Shown: positions 1-10,125 of the stretch, piece by piece
Layout of the letters: each line of letters begins with the position of its first letter
Position numbering within the stretch: the first letter of the stretch is position 1
Assembly (NCBI RefSeq): GCF_918797505.1
Contig: NC_092795.1
Coordinates: 23,299,131-23,363,130, forward strand
Length of the DNA: 64,000 nt
Direction: 5' to 3'
Source of the DNA: Bemisia tabaci
Taxonomy: Eukaryota; Arthropoda; Insecta; Hemiptera; Aleyrodidae
Position numbers and translations under genes: made by a program
The notes under the pieces: generated by a model
Database searches by the model: none
The model's input: the letters and a program-made list of their open reading frames with translations, nothing else
What the model was told of the DNA's origin: nothing

Positions 1-93
1 TTAGACGTAAGATGTTTTCGTAACAGAAATAGTATCTGTTACTTGGGGGAAATTTTGAAAAATCACCAGACAGAAAAACTATGATTTTTTTTT

Positions 94-107
94 GGGGGGG
101 GGGGGGG
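94..107. repeat. Poly-G tract
   Basis: A run of about 14 G follows a short T run. Such tracts are length-variable and prone to assembly error. Similar tracts occur at 16740-16756 (C), 42104-42117 (C), 42427-42449 (G) and 59587-59603 (C). Confidence 0.9.
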
Positions 108-204
108 CAATTTCTAGGGGCCATGATGGCGCAGGGCCTTCGTTTTTTAGGCGCCATGACCGATTTCTTAGGCGCATTTGGCGCGTTGGCGCCTGTGAGT
201 TTCG

Positions 205-446
205 AACACTGGTGGATCGAGTCAATAGGTGAGGTCGCGGACAAAATTTGGAAGCTTTAAATGTTTATAACTCCGTTTATACAAAAATTTGAGGTTCCGA
301 TAGTGGTTTCATTGGTTTTCTCGTAAAATTTTCTTCTAGAGGCACAGCTTAAAATTTACAATGTGATGAATTGAACATAAAAAATGTACAGTTTCAGTCA
401 AAACTTTCATGTTCCATCTCTTGGATTGACTGAATCCACTGTGCGC
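205..446. mobile_element. MITE family B, copy B1
   Basis: A roughly 240-bp element bounded by imperfect inverted ends of the type CACAGTGGATCGAGTCAAT. The inside carries the family hallmark: a line about 'ataactccgtttatac' followed by 'ggttccgatagtggtttcattgg'. Other copies lie at 45400, 50261, 51905 and 55191. No coding capacity. The superfamily is not assigned from sequence alone. Confidence 0.75.
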
Positions 447-671
447 CGGCGCCAGATCACACGGAATAGCGGACGAATTTTAGATCGTCGCTACTAAACT
501 GAAAGAATGTACAGGCTATATAGAGAAATCTCCGTTCCGGGCTTCGAGACTGTAAGTCCCGGATGCTTGAGCCGTAGCTTTGACTCCTCCGGGTGCTGCG
601 CCCGGAACTTTTGGCCTCTGGCTACGCCACTAAGTAGCAGGCCGTGATGGCAACTCTCGTTTCTTTAGATA

Positions 672-911
672 TACTACAGTACTAAGGAAGAACATCGTAT
701 GATCCCTCAGACGTTGCCAAATTTCTTTTGATAAAACACGACTTTCCCGGTTTTTCCAATTTCTCAGATTATTATGTTCTCAATTTCACCTAAAGTTACT
801 GAAAATTTTAGGGGAAAATGTTCATAAATTTCCCCAAAAACAAACATTTTAGTGAGGAAAATTTGGCAACTCTCGAATGTTCATACGGCGTTCTTCCTTA
901 GCACGGTAGTA
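672..911. mobile_element. MITE family A, copy A1
   Basis: Inverted ends close to CTGCCGTGCTAAGGAAGAAC (left) and its reverse complement (right), with a second conserved block near GTTGCCAAATTT just inside each end. A TATA-like tetranucleotide flanks both ends, which could be a 4-bp target duplication. The AT-rich inside has no ORF of note. This is the most frequent family in the window. Confidence 0.8.
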
Positions 912-1107
912 TACCTGGAAAACCCTTTCGTCGCACAAACGAGGTCCAGAAGTAAACTATATAGTGTTGACTCTCAACGCTAACGACAACCGATCAAAAC
1001 GGTGCACAGCCTCATCGGGGGCAGCGGGAACGCTACCATAACAAAATTTAATTAAACCGGTAAAAGTTTCGCATTTTAAAACGCGGACTGCAGAGGGAGA
1101 GGCGACT

Positions 1108-1290
1108 CGTCGCACAGTTGAACGAGGCAATGAGGGAGGTCGGATACGATGTTGAACTTGAAAAGCTAATATCTTCATCGATACGGGACATAGATGTTCA
1201 AACGGTGTTTTACTGGTTTCCTCGTTACAGCTTCTTCTAGAAATACCCCTGAAAATGCATAGTTTAAGGTGTTTTTGTCAGTAAAAACAG
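1108..1290. mobile_element. MITE family B, partial copy B2
   Basis: A left-end CACAGTTGAACGAGGCAAT block, then a diverged family-B interior including 'tttactggtttcctcgttac'. The right terminus is not recognisable, so the copy is truncated or strongly diverged. Confidence 0.5.
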
Positions 1291-1735
1291 AATACATATC
1301 AGGAAATTCGATGCCTGGACCGGGAGTTTTTATTCTTCAAGCATTTTTTCAAACATCCCCGTCAATTCGTCGAATATTTTGATTTTTGAAATAATGGAAG
1401 CGTCAATTTTTTTACGCCAAAAAATCGGAAATTTCAGATAAAATATCAAAAAAATCCATAATGAAACATTTAGTCGACACCCTATAATATCTTATTCTTG
1501 TCTTTGTATTCTCTTTGTTCATCGTCATCACCATCTCCTTCTTCCTTTGACTTTTGGATGAGCCCGGTTTGGCCAGCAATCCCTGTATCAAACATGCATG
1601 AAAGGAATAAAATCTGATTGCATTTGACAACATTCGGTAAAATTGATAAGTTAAAAATGTGTGTTTATCCTAGTCCTAATCGACATACACTCATTCTATC
1701 ATTATAACAGGTTTGTTTATTCTCAGGGGATGACA

Positions 1736-2316
1736 GTGGGGTGTTTACAAGTCCATAGTACCGATTTTTTAAGGGCAGTCCGAAAGTTCTGAAAAAGTGC
1801 AGAAATTCCGCAAGAAAGTCCGGAATTTTTGTCATTATTGTCGCCATTGGAGCGAGACATTCAAATTTTTGAAATTTTTCGCATTTTCTCGGATGAAAGT
1901 ACTGAAAAGCACTGAATTCTTCTGGTGAACAGGCGCTGCGTTTCTTGGGAACTTACTGTAAAAGTATCGTTAAAGTACCGATTTTGGCCGGCCCGTTTAG
2001 TGCATTGAGGAAAAAAGGAGGTGTCTGTATTTCGGGCATATTGGCATTTTTTTGATGACGTAGGTCGGTACAGCGACGTTTATCATCGATTTTCTTGGAA
2101 ATGGTGTAATTTATAGAAAAAAGTCATTCTATAAAAAGTGCTTGAAATCATATCATTAGTTGATTTAAGCAGAAAAATGGGACATTATGGTCCGTTTTTC
2201 ATACTTCGAATCCCGGATTTCGCTAGCCAGGTTGTACCGACCTACGTCATAGGGTAAACAAACCTCAAGATGCAAACATCCCCTTCTTTTTTTCTCTATG
2301 GTTTTAGTGGACACCC
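1736..2316. mobile_element. D-type element D1, split by E1
   Basis: It starts with a diverged GGGTGTTTACAAGTCC and ends with TAGTGGACACCCT, the inverted termini shared by the D elements. The inside repeats phrases such as 'tactgaaaaagtgc' and 'aaattccgcaagaa'. Element E1 (about 2000-2301) sits just inside the right end and splits the conserved block GTTTTAGTAGACACCC. Confidence 0.7.
2000..2301. mobile_element. Foldback MITE family E, copy E1 (nested in D1)
   Basis: The ends pair as inverted repeats: a GAGGAAAAAAGGAGG-like left block against CTTCTTTTTTTCTCTATGG on the right, with inner arms GACGTAGGTCGGTACA and TGTACCGACCTACGTC. It interrupts D1, so it is younger than D1. A second copy (E2) is at 29069-29397. 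Confidence 0.65.
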
Positions 2317-2814
2317 TAGACAGCCAGGTGTGTGCTTTTTTCTATAATGTGACAGAATAAGTATCAAAATTCGTAGTTGGGGTAAAAAATCTCATGCCCG
2401 ATCTCGACCAACAATTCTTTCCCCTGTGCGATGGGTCGGGGGTCCCGGTGTCAGAGTGTGAATGACGACGGCTGCATGCAGAGATTTTTGGCTCGATTTC
2501 AAGCCGCGCTCGCAGCTACGATCTTCGTATCGAGCGCCGCCGAGTTCCGCAACAGCTACGCCCCGTGAGGCCAGAACCGCTTAAGTTCCGATGGGGGTGT
2601 GCCAGTGGATACGCGGTTTTTGTCCGTTGTGGAAGAGCGCCGACCAGCCGCAACCAACCCTCGTCGCACACTCTTATGTAGGGCAGTGTGAAACGAGTCA
2701 TTGCACCCGCGGCTAGTAGCCATACACCCCCGTGCAGAAGAAGAACGACGTATGGACCTTAGGATGGTGCCGAATTGCCCGAATAAAATATTTATTTCAG
2801 TAAAGCCAGGATTG

Positions 2815-3087
2815 CCACAGTCAGGGAATACCGGGAAAACCGGGAAATTTCAGGGAATTTTTAAAAGTTAGGGAAAATGACGAAAATGCCAGGGAAAATG
2901 TGTTAGATCTCATTTACTTGCGCTGTGAAATGGATTTGAAGTTTCGAACCACAAATTTTGCCTGAAAACGATTTTCAATTTTATCTTCTCAACCATTTGC
3001 CATATCTTCAATTGCTAGGGAATTTCACCAAAATGCGTCAGGGGAATGTCAGGAAATTTCATTTTCCAAATTCTGTAACAGCCCTGT
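2815..3087. mobile_element. D-type element, 'TCAGGGAA' interior, degenerate copy
   Basis: The stretch is built from repeated words such as TCAGGGAA, CCGGGAAA and GTCAGGAAATTT and ends near 'cagccctgt'. The interior matches the better preserved element at 55419-55955. Termini are eroded. Confidence 0.5.
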
Positions 3088-3091
3088 AGAG

Positions 3092-3256
3092 GGGTATGAG
3101 TATTTTCCTCAGGATTTTCAGATACCGTTGACGAAACTGCGAATCAAATTATCTGAAAAATTGGGGAAAAATATGCTCTAATTTTCCGCAAATTCGTGTT
3201 TAATCAAACGAAACTTTGCGACGTCTGAATTTTCATACGGTGTTCTTTCTAGAATA
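3092..3256. mobile_element. MITE family A, 3' part (A2)
   Basis: Matches the inner and right half of family A: 'attttcagata', 'tctgaaaaattggggaaaaata', then GACGTCTGAATTTTCATACG and an eroded terminal block. The left terminus is missing. Confidence 0.6.
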
Positions 3257-3400
3257 CAGAGGCAGATCCAGCTGTTGGCAACATTGTTTTCTATCCATTT
3301 GAATCCGTGTTGAATAATCAGTTCTAGTAAGTCGGAGGACCTGGAATCTCCGAAAATTAATCGATACATTTCCCTAGGTTTTAATGATACGAACATTTTT
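3256..3400. mobile_element. Small foldback repeat family T, copy T1
   Basis: Begins CAGAGGCAGATCCAGC and carries 'tccatttgaatcc', then a broken inverted partner 'atcgatacatttccctagg'. It matches 57731-57862. The block 'catttaaacctatg...aatcgatt' is shared with the hAT-like family K, suggesting related hairpin elements. Confidence 0.5.
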
Positions 3401-4070
3401 TGCAAACTTCCGCCAATGCTAGAATGGCAGTATTCTTATATGGAGTGATAGTGGCGTATAAGCACTCAGATCATCAAACTTTTCCAGATAAAATCTTTGA
3501 TATTCGAAAATTTACAAATAGGATAGTAGAATAACCGTTAGGGGCAGCAAACCTTTATTCCTGGATGAGTGAACTGCTCTCTATGTTTGCAAAATTGACT
3601 CAAAACTCAATTTTTGCCAACACAAAATTTTCGATCCTTGTTCAAAATTTCGCTGATCTTTACGTGCGGAGAGAAGAAGAAAGAGTGATATTTTCAGAAA
3701 GAGTTTTTTAGCAATTATCCAGTAGAAGTAAAATTTATTAGTAGAAATTTCCAAAAAAAAATTTTAAAAAAAATTATCTTCTTTGGTGAAAGAAATTTTT
3801 ACTTTATACTGTAATGTTAAGAAACGTCCGAATGTCCCTACGGCGATTTAACTCAGTTTGGCAACAACGCAGCCACAGAGCGCTCTGAGATCTTACCTCC
3901 AGTGAGCATCGTGTGCGAGTTTCCACGGTTGAAAAGCTCGCAAATCGATGGTGGAAGGAGAATAATGGCATTTTTGCGATGTGGCAAATTTATCGTCTAA
4001 CGTAATTTTCTTCAAAGGAAACCGATCATCATTCTTTTAGACTGTATCTAGTTTTCTCTCGGTTCTTTAT

Positions 4071-4421
4071 TCAAGATTTTTTGTCGGTTTTGTTTTCCAA
4101 GTAGCTCGAATGAAGATCATTTGTATGTTTGAGATTTTTTTTCAACCACCTATCCCCCTGAAACAAATCGTAATTAGGTAATGCAATTTTTTCTTTAGTG
4201 GGTATTGGGCCTAGCAATGCAAATTCACCTAGATTTGATTTTAAATGATCCCAAAGAGTTCCAATTTGTTCAGGACCGCAAATGGCTGATGCGAAATTAA
4301 TTAATTCCAAAACTAGTTGTCGATGTATATCGGGGACTCTGAATCCAACCAGAACACCATTATTGAGAGAAAATTGAATTATCACTCGATGAAAACATTT
4401 CGGCCACGAGGAGCAGCCAAA
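4071..4421 (-). CDS. Candidate terminal exon, product unknown
   Basis: I do not recognise this protein. After an acceptor-like 'ttttaaaag' on the minus strand the frame is open for 116 residues and ends in TGA, which overlaps an AATAAA polyadenylation signal (4066-4071 on the complement). The predicted product has balanced composition, with the stretches VGFRVPDIHRQLVLELINFA and GPEQIGTLWDHLKSNLGEF, and is not low-complexity like most chance frames here. There is no ATG near the 5' end, which fits a last exon or a 5'-truncated retrocopy or endogenous viral fragment. No partner exon could be placed upstream. Splicing and function are inference. Confidence 0.4.
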   Translation of the reverse strand, partial: FGCSSWPKCFHRVIIQFSLNNGVLVGFRVPDIHRQLVLELINFASAICGPEQIGTLWDHLKSNLGEFALLGPIPTKEKIALPNYDLFQGDRWLKKNLKHTNDLHSSYLENKTDKKS

Positions 4422-4569
4422 CTTTTAAAAGTAATTTCATGAAAAATTCGGAAATTAATGAGAAGAATTAATATAACCGTGTTTTAAGGCTTTTCTAAGC
4501 TGTCACGAACGAGACCAAATTCTGGTCCCTCTGGATTATAATTAACTTTTGCAGTGGTCAGCATAATAA

Positions 4570-4646
4570 GCTTTTGAAGTTTCCAAATGTTGTCGTCGGA
4601 TGTTGTCTCTCGTATTGATTTGATTCATTGTGCGGCGTGACTTGTA
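4570..4646. mobile_element. MITE family B, right-end fragment
   Basis: Contains 'aagcttttgaagtttccaaat', 'gtcgga' and a terminal TTGATTCATTGTGCGGCG, matching the right end of family B. The rest of the element is absent. Confidence 0.5.
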
Positions 4647-4919
4647 GGAGGCAACAACTTGGATAAACTGAAATTCACCTATAAATTGGACTTCAAAAAC
4701 ACGTCGATAAACAGGGTATTAGAGACATTTCTAAGGTAATCGTTTCAGGTTCAGGGGGTTCGTTCGTTCGTAATAGGTTCGTTCGTTCAGGTAAACAGTG
4801 TCTCAAAACGCCGCCTCACCTTTAAAGGAAACCTGTCTAAGAACAGCATCAACATTGCCCATTTATGACAATACTATCACATTGACACCTCAATTTTTCT
4901 GATTAATTCATCTCGCATT

Positions 4920-5220
4920 GAAATCTCCGGCTCCCAGCCAGCCGGAACCCCGCGGTTTTGCCAAAAACCCGATCGCATCAAATTCGCATCGCAGGGCACG
5001 AAACCCTATTCGCGAAGTGCAATCAGAGGCGATCGGAATCCCCCCCTCCCCTGTTCCCCCTGGGCGGGGGTGGGGGCATCCAAAATTCGAAACGGGGAGC
5101 ATGCGGCTTAGCGCCCGCCGTCGGTCGTAGAACAAAGTTTTCCCATGCGACGCGCGCGAAAGTTAAACCATATCCGAAGCGGAGCAAATCCCTTTAACTG
5201 CGAGTCAATTTACGTCAATA
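4920..5220. other. CpG-rich island, no gene recognised
   Basis: GC- and CpG-rich sequence in an AT-rich background, with short overlapping frames on both strands that look like composition artefacts. It could be a promoter or 5' exon region, but I see no core promoter motif or convincing exon. Confidence 0.3.
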
Positions 5221-5631
5221 CCGTCTGAAATGATGTCGGATGAAATAAGTCTCACCCCTCCCTCCGTCCAACTCCGGAACGTATGCTGCCGAGAACCGCG
5301 TAACTGGGATTTAAGGCCGTTTTCAGATAGGTGGTTGGAGCAGAGACCGGGCGGCAGCGTGGAAGGGGCGAGCCTTGTTGATAATAAACGGAACGTAGCA
5401 ATTGGATTTTAAGATGGACCGACAACGTGCCGTGTTTGAGACCCCTCTTGCCCCTTGCGGATTCGGTCTTATTATTCGCTCACGGCTCACGCTCCTGGCG
5501 ATCGGAGAATGGGATTGTTTTTCTTTCACCTGCGTTGATCGTGTCGCACTCACGCAGGCAAGAATGGAGGATATGGTCACTTTCGGAGTGCTTGAAACGG
5601 TAGCTTTGGGATTGAGTGTTTCTCTGTTGAA

Positions 5632-5922
5632 CAGGGTGTCTACAAGTCCAGAAGTAGTGCTTTTTTTCTAAAGGGGATCCGGAAGTATTGAAAAAGTGCG
5701 GAAATTCCCCTAGAGGTCCGGAATTTTTTTCATTTTTTGTCAGTTTTGTCTCAATTTGAGCGGGGAATTCAAATTTTTGACATTTTTGAACTTCGTCAAA
5801 CGGGGGTACTGAAAAAGTTCTGAATTTTTCTGTTGAGGAGGCACTGACTTTTCTGGGCTAGTACCGAAAAAGTACTGTAAAAGTACCGATTTTTGGCCAG
5901 CCTGTTTTAGTAGACACCCTGG
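5632..5922. mobile_element. D-type element D2
   Basis: Complete copy with ends CAGGGTGTCTACAAGTCC and TTTTAGTAGACACCCTG. The inside repeats 'gtactgaaaaagt' and 'gaattttt'. It is flanked at a few bases' distance by a 33-bp direct repeat (5594-5626 and 5926-5958; three mismatches) containing GGGATTGAGTGTTTCTCTG. Confidence 0.85.
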
Positions 5923-6040
5923 CTAGAAACGACAACTTTGGGATTGAGTGTTTCTCTGCTGGCTGGCGCTCGTATTCCATGTTATATGTATGTCAGAGAA
6001 GCGGTCTGCTCATTAAATGAGCATTTGACTCATTAAATGA

Positions 6041-7012
6041 GAGATTTTTGAGCGTTGACTTATTCATTTCTTTGTAATTTATTCAATTGAGTTTTCATAT
6101 GTACGTACTGCTCTTTTTTAACACAGAAGATTAATTTTACCCATTCCTCTGTTTCAGGTGAGTGACAAAATACAGTGATGCTACAACCTAGTCACTACCT
6201 TTGACAGCGATTCACGGTGAGATCACACAATCCTTTTATTTATAAACTGATTTTTTTTCGTCGTATCGAACGATTTTAAGGAAGAATTAAATGCCTTTAG
6301 GATATAAAAGGATCTTAGGCAAATTTTTTTTTAAAATCTAGTTATTTGAGATCTCAATAGGCTTAATTTAACTCTGTCTAACGATGACTGGTAACAATTT
6401 GGCAATTTCTTGAGTAATCTTGCTCTAATTTGCAAAAATTCACCCAGCATAGCAAGCTCAGACTTGCATTCTCTTGCAGAGTCTCAGTCTTTTTTAGGCA
6501 AATTTTATTTGATTTTTTGCTCAACAAGTTCCTCATTCACCATCATCAAGCGAGAATGAGTGATCATTTGGCAAATGTTGTGCTCAACAAGCTGGCCATT
6601 GATCATAATTAGGTATCGAGTAGATTTGACCTCAGAATTTAACAATTGCGTCGCCCAATTACGTTGCTTAGATTATTAGTGCAGGGTAGTCTCTAGAATA
6701 TATTCTCTCTGGCTTTAAACAGGGTGTCTGGCATCAGCATTTTTCCGGTTTTCCCGATTCTATCAGGATTTGAGGTCAATCAGGATCTAATCCCGATTTA
6801 ATCAGGATTTGAGGATCGGTCATAAAATCAGGATTTGAGAAAAGGCGGCTGTTTGATCGGATTTTTTTATGCTTTTGCATACGCTTATGCAGAAATTTTA
6901 ATTTTTCGCCGCAAAATATCAGGATTGGGAAAAATTCAGAAATCAGGATTTACCCGTCAAAAATCGGGATTTCATCATGATTTCCTAAAATGAAAGAAAG
7001 CTAGACGCCCTG
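6041..7012. repeat. Dispersed repeat F, copy F1
   Basis: About 970 bp similar to 43997-44973 in the same orientation. Shared landmarks are GAGATTTTTGAGCGTTGA, 'catatgtacgtactg', TGTTTCAGGTGAGTG, 'atgagtgatcatttggcaaat' and 'agggtagtctctagaatata'. Both copies carry a D-type element at exactly the same right-hand position, so that insertion predates the dispersal. A third partial copy is at 63478-63620. No coding capacity. Confidence 0.8.
6720..7012. mobile_element. D-type element, 'ATCAGGATTT' interior, copy 1
   Basis: Ends CAGGGTGTCTGGCATC and GCTAGACGCCCTG. The inside is many repeats of the word ATCAGGATTT(GAG), plus 'tatgcttttgcatacgcttatgc'. It shares termini with D1-D4 but has a different interior. 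Confidence 0.8.
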
Positions 7013-7038
7013 CTGGATCCATGAGATTTTTTAGAGTG

Positions 7039-7391
7039 GCATATGTTCAGAGACAAGAGACCCTCCACTAGTATCTTGGCCATGGTGGAAGCTTTTACTT
7101 TCGGGACTTCAGCATTCTACTGTTGACTTACCTACATGGTTGATGTTCAACAACGTGTTGGCAGTTTCGTTTTGCAAACAAGCCGAAAATGGCCGACGTT
7201 TGGGAAAGTTGTTTGGCTCATGACGTCATCCGAAGCTCATCATTGACCATGTAGGTAAGTCAACAGCCGAAAATAGGGTGATGACTGTTGCTCGCTAATA
7301 ATTGTCCACAAGGAATTGTTGAAACCCCGAAAGTAAAAGGTTCCACCTGTCGCTAGGAGGCCAGTGGAGGGTCTCTTGTCTCTGCATATGT
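7039..7391. mobile_element. TIR MITE family G
   Basis: Terminal inverted repeats: CATATGTTCAGAGACAAGAG at the left and its near reverse complement ending TCTCTGCATATG at the right, continuing into GACCCTCCACT. Inner arms TTGACTTACCTACATGGT and ACCATGTAGGTAAGTCAA also pair. No ORF. Single copy in this window. Confidence 0.75.
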
Positions 7392-7399
7392 TAAACGAA

Positions 7400-7870
7400 G
7401 CCAAAAACATCTGTCAGGCATGCGAGTTTTACCGTATCCCCGTTTGCTGCGACATCCGGCACCGTCGGATCCCGAAATAAAAGGGAACTTGAGAGTGGTT
7501 AGATTCAAAGGGAGAACCAATCGGATCCGATCCCCCGGAAAAGTATCTTGTCAGAGTAACCGCGTTAGCCGCGTAGCTCTTATGCCACCGCTGTCGCGCT
7601 CAGCAAAAATCACCTATCCGCGCGTAGTCACGCGTCGGCCGTTACGCTGTTCTCGCCCAACAGAGCACAGCGCGATCCGCCCCGCATCGAGACGTCACCC
7701 GTCACTGTAGCCGACTCCCCGCGTCTGTTTTCGTGGATTTTTCAAACGTCACCCGTATCCCCTCCCACCCCCCTCCTCCGTGCGACGTATTCCTTTAGTC
7801 CCCCTTAGGTTTATTATATTTCCCCCGTCATAAACGGGTTCGATCCTCAATGCGATTTGCCCGAGCGAGT
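7400..7870. other. CpG-rich unassigned sequence
   Basis: A CpG-rich stretch between MITE G and MITE A3, with one open frame on the plus strand (7420-7710) that is arginine/proline-rich and has no recognisable domain. More likely composition-driven than a gene. Confidence 0.25.
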
Positions 7871-7940
7871 ACGTGATACCTGGGATACGGTGTTCTATCG
7901 CGGCTCAGTTTGAGAGGGGTGTCCATAAATGACGCCAGAT

Positions 7941-8193
7941 CTGCCGTGCTAAGGAAGAACGCCGTATGAACATCCGAGAATTGCCAAATTTACTTCGATA
8001 AACCGTTTATTTTTGGGGAAAGCTATGAGTATTTTTCCTTTCAATTTTCAGAATTTTTAGGTGAAATTGCGAACAAAATTATATGAAAAATTGGGAGGAA
8101 AATATTTGTAACTTTACCTGAAAATTTGCGTTTTATGAAAGGAAATTTGGCAACGCCTGAAGGTTCATACGGCTTTTTTCCTTAGCACGGCAG
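7941..8193. mobile_element. MITE family A, copy A3
   Basis: Full-length: CTGCCGTGCTAAGGAAGAAC at the left, its reverse complement ending CTTAGCACGGCAG at the right, with inner GAATTGCCAAATTT and TTTGGCAACGCC blocks. AGAT directly flanks both ends, a possible 4-bp target duplication. Confidence 0.85.
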
Positions 8194-8345
8194 AGATACT
8201 TCCAGGAGTAGAGAGGGGCTAGATCTCCGTGAAAAGCTCCTTCAAACGATTTATATTTTCTTTGTCTTCATATTTTGAAAACTCAAACAAGGGTGACTGC
8301 CTCCTTCTTACCGAGTGTGCTTCTCCTATTATTCGAAAGAATTCA

Positions 8346-8585
8346 GGGCCGGATTTAGGGGGTGGCCACATGGACCGCGGCCCATGGCAGCAAATTTTGC
8401 AATTTTTTTTTAAATGTAGTTATAAAAAATTACAAACGAGAATAGGCGATAAAATTACTCATTTCCTATGAGCACGGTAAGTTCTAATTCTGTCGTATTC
8501 CGGTGATACAAGAGATTGTACCTTTAATTAGTCGAGTTAGGTGAGAGAGAAACCAAACACGCAATTTGGCCTGGAACGGCACGGC
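8346..8585. repeat. Dispersed repeat I, left part of copy I1
   Basis: Starts GGCCGGATTTAGGGGGTGGC, nearly identical to the start of I2 at 56443. The copy continues beyond element H at 10709, where the 'atgacgaggacttg' block appears, so H seems to have landed inside it. Confidence 0.65.
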
Positions 8586-8941
8586 GCACTATGGTCCACA
8601 GACTGGATTTAACGGAACTTTATTCGAAAATGCACTGCACCGTTATAAAAGGTGTTGGATCTTATGTTTTTTGGGTCGCTGATTTCATTTTACATCTTAG
8701 TTTAACAAAATATTAACATCCTGACCGAGAAACTTAACCTCAAATGTGATTTCTGGCGCTTTTAAGACTGAAGATTTTTTCCACCCTATTGTGACATGTA
8801 TGAAAATAATAACAAAAGTGTCTCTCTGTCGAGATCAGACTATTATCATTTATTGCTAGGCGGTAAATCCGAATATGACCTCCGTTATGGTCCATCACCC
8901 TTAAATTTTCCGGAAAAGCCGATTTTACCCGTAAAAATGGA

Positions 8942-9472
8942 CATTTTTGGTGTTTTGGCGACTGTTGACCTCTGCAACATGTAGATAAAATTTTTTCCAG
9001 GTAAGAAATAGTACTAGTTCGATGTACTTTGATCTACTGAGTCCGAAAATGACCTTTGTTTTTTCTTATCACCTCTCTTTTTTCCGAAAAAGCGACTTTT
9101 TCCCAGGAAAATGAGCAATTTTGACGTATTTTTGTCATAATTGCAATTCATGTTGATAAATTATACTGGACCCGTGGTAAAGCGATTCTGTCATGTATAT
9201 TAAGCTGCTAAATCCGAATATGACATAGGTTTTGGTTTATCACCCTCCAGTTCTCCGATAATGCCGATTTTTCCGCGCCTTTTGAGTAAAACCTTTCCCG
9301 GACTCTTGTGTTAAAAATACGGTTTAAAATTGATTTCGATGTTTGATATATCGATACTTATGTATTTTGACTTGCTAAACCCAAATATGACCTTAGATTT
9401 TTCCTGTCACCCCTCATTATCCCGGAAAATTCAATTTTCCTCGGAGAACGAGCTTCTTCGGTATTTTTGCGC
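8942..9472. repeat. Left arm of the H palindrome (degenerate ~170-bp tandem units)
   Basis: Pairs with 9614-10125 over about half a kilobase with few mismatches, for example 'gataatgccgatttttcc' against 'ggaaaaatcggcattatc'. Unit landmarks recur as CCGAATATGAC, 'atcaccctc' and 'ccgaaaa'. Confidence 0.85.
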
Positions 9473-9613
9473 CAATTTTCCTATCCTATGGAGTTGTAGC
9501 GATTTTCCAAGTTCCTCTTTAGGTCTTCTCTGACGTCTTAAGAAACATTCAACCGAGTTCGACCTCAAATTGCCTCTTACAACCCCCCGTTTTCCTCAGA
9601 ATACGGAAAATCG

Positions 9614-10125
9614 TCGCAAAAATACCAAAAAAGCTCGTTCTCCGAGGAAAATTGAATTTTCCGGGATAATGAGGGGTGACAGGAAAAATCTAAGGTCATA
9701 TTCAGATTTAGCAAGTCAAAATATATAAGAATCGATATATCAAACATCGAAATCAATTTTAAACCGTATTTTTAACACACTTAGAGTCCGGGAAAGGTTT
9801 TACCCAAAAGGCTCGGAAAAATCGGCATTATCGGAGAACTGGAGGGTGATAAACCAAAACCTATGTCATATTCGGATTTAGCAGCTTCATATACATGACA
9901 GAATCTCTTTATCACGGGTCCAGTATAATTAATAACATGAATTGCAATTATGACAAAAATACGTCAAAATTGCTCATTTTCCCCGGGAAAAAGTTGCTTT
10001 TTCCGAAAAGTGAGAGGTGATAAGAAAAAACAAAGGTCATTTCCGGACTCAGTAGATCAAAATACATCGGAATACTTTTATTTTGTACCTAGAAAAAATT
10101 TAACAGTCGCAAAAACGCCAAAAAT
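9614..10125. repeat. Right arm of the H palindrome
   Basis: Reverse-complement partner of 8942-9472. Its outer end CGCAAAAACGCCAAAAATG matches the inverted 'catttttggtgttttggcg' at the start of the left arm. A transcript through both arms would fold into a hairpin of roughly 500 bp. Confidence 0.85.
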
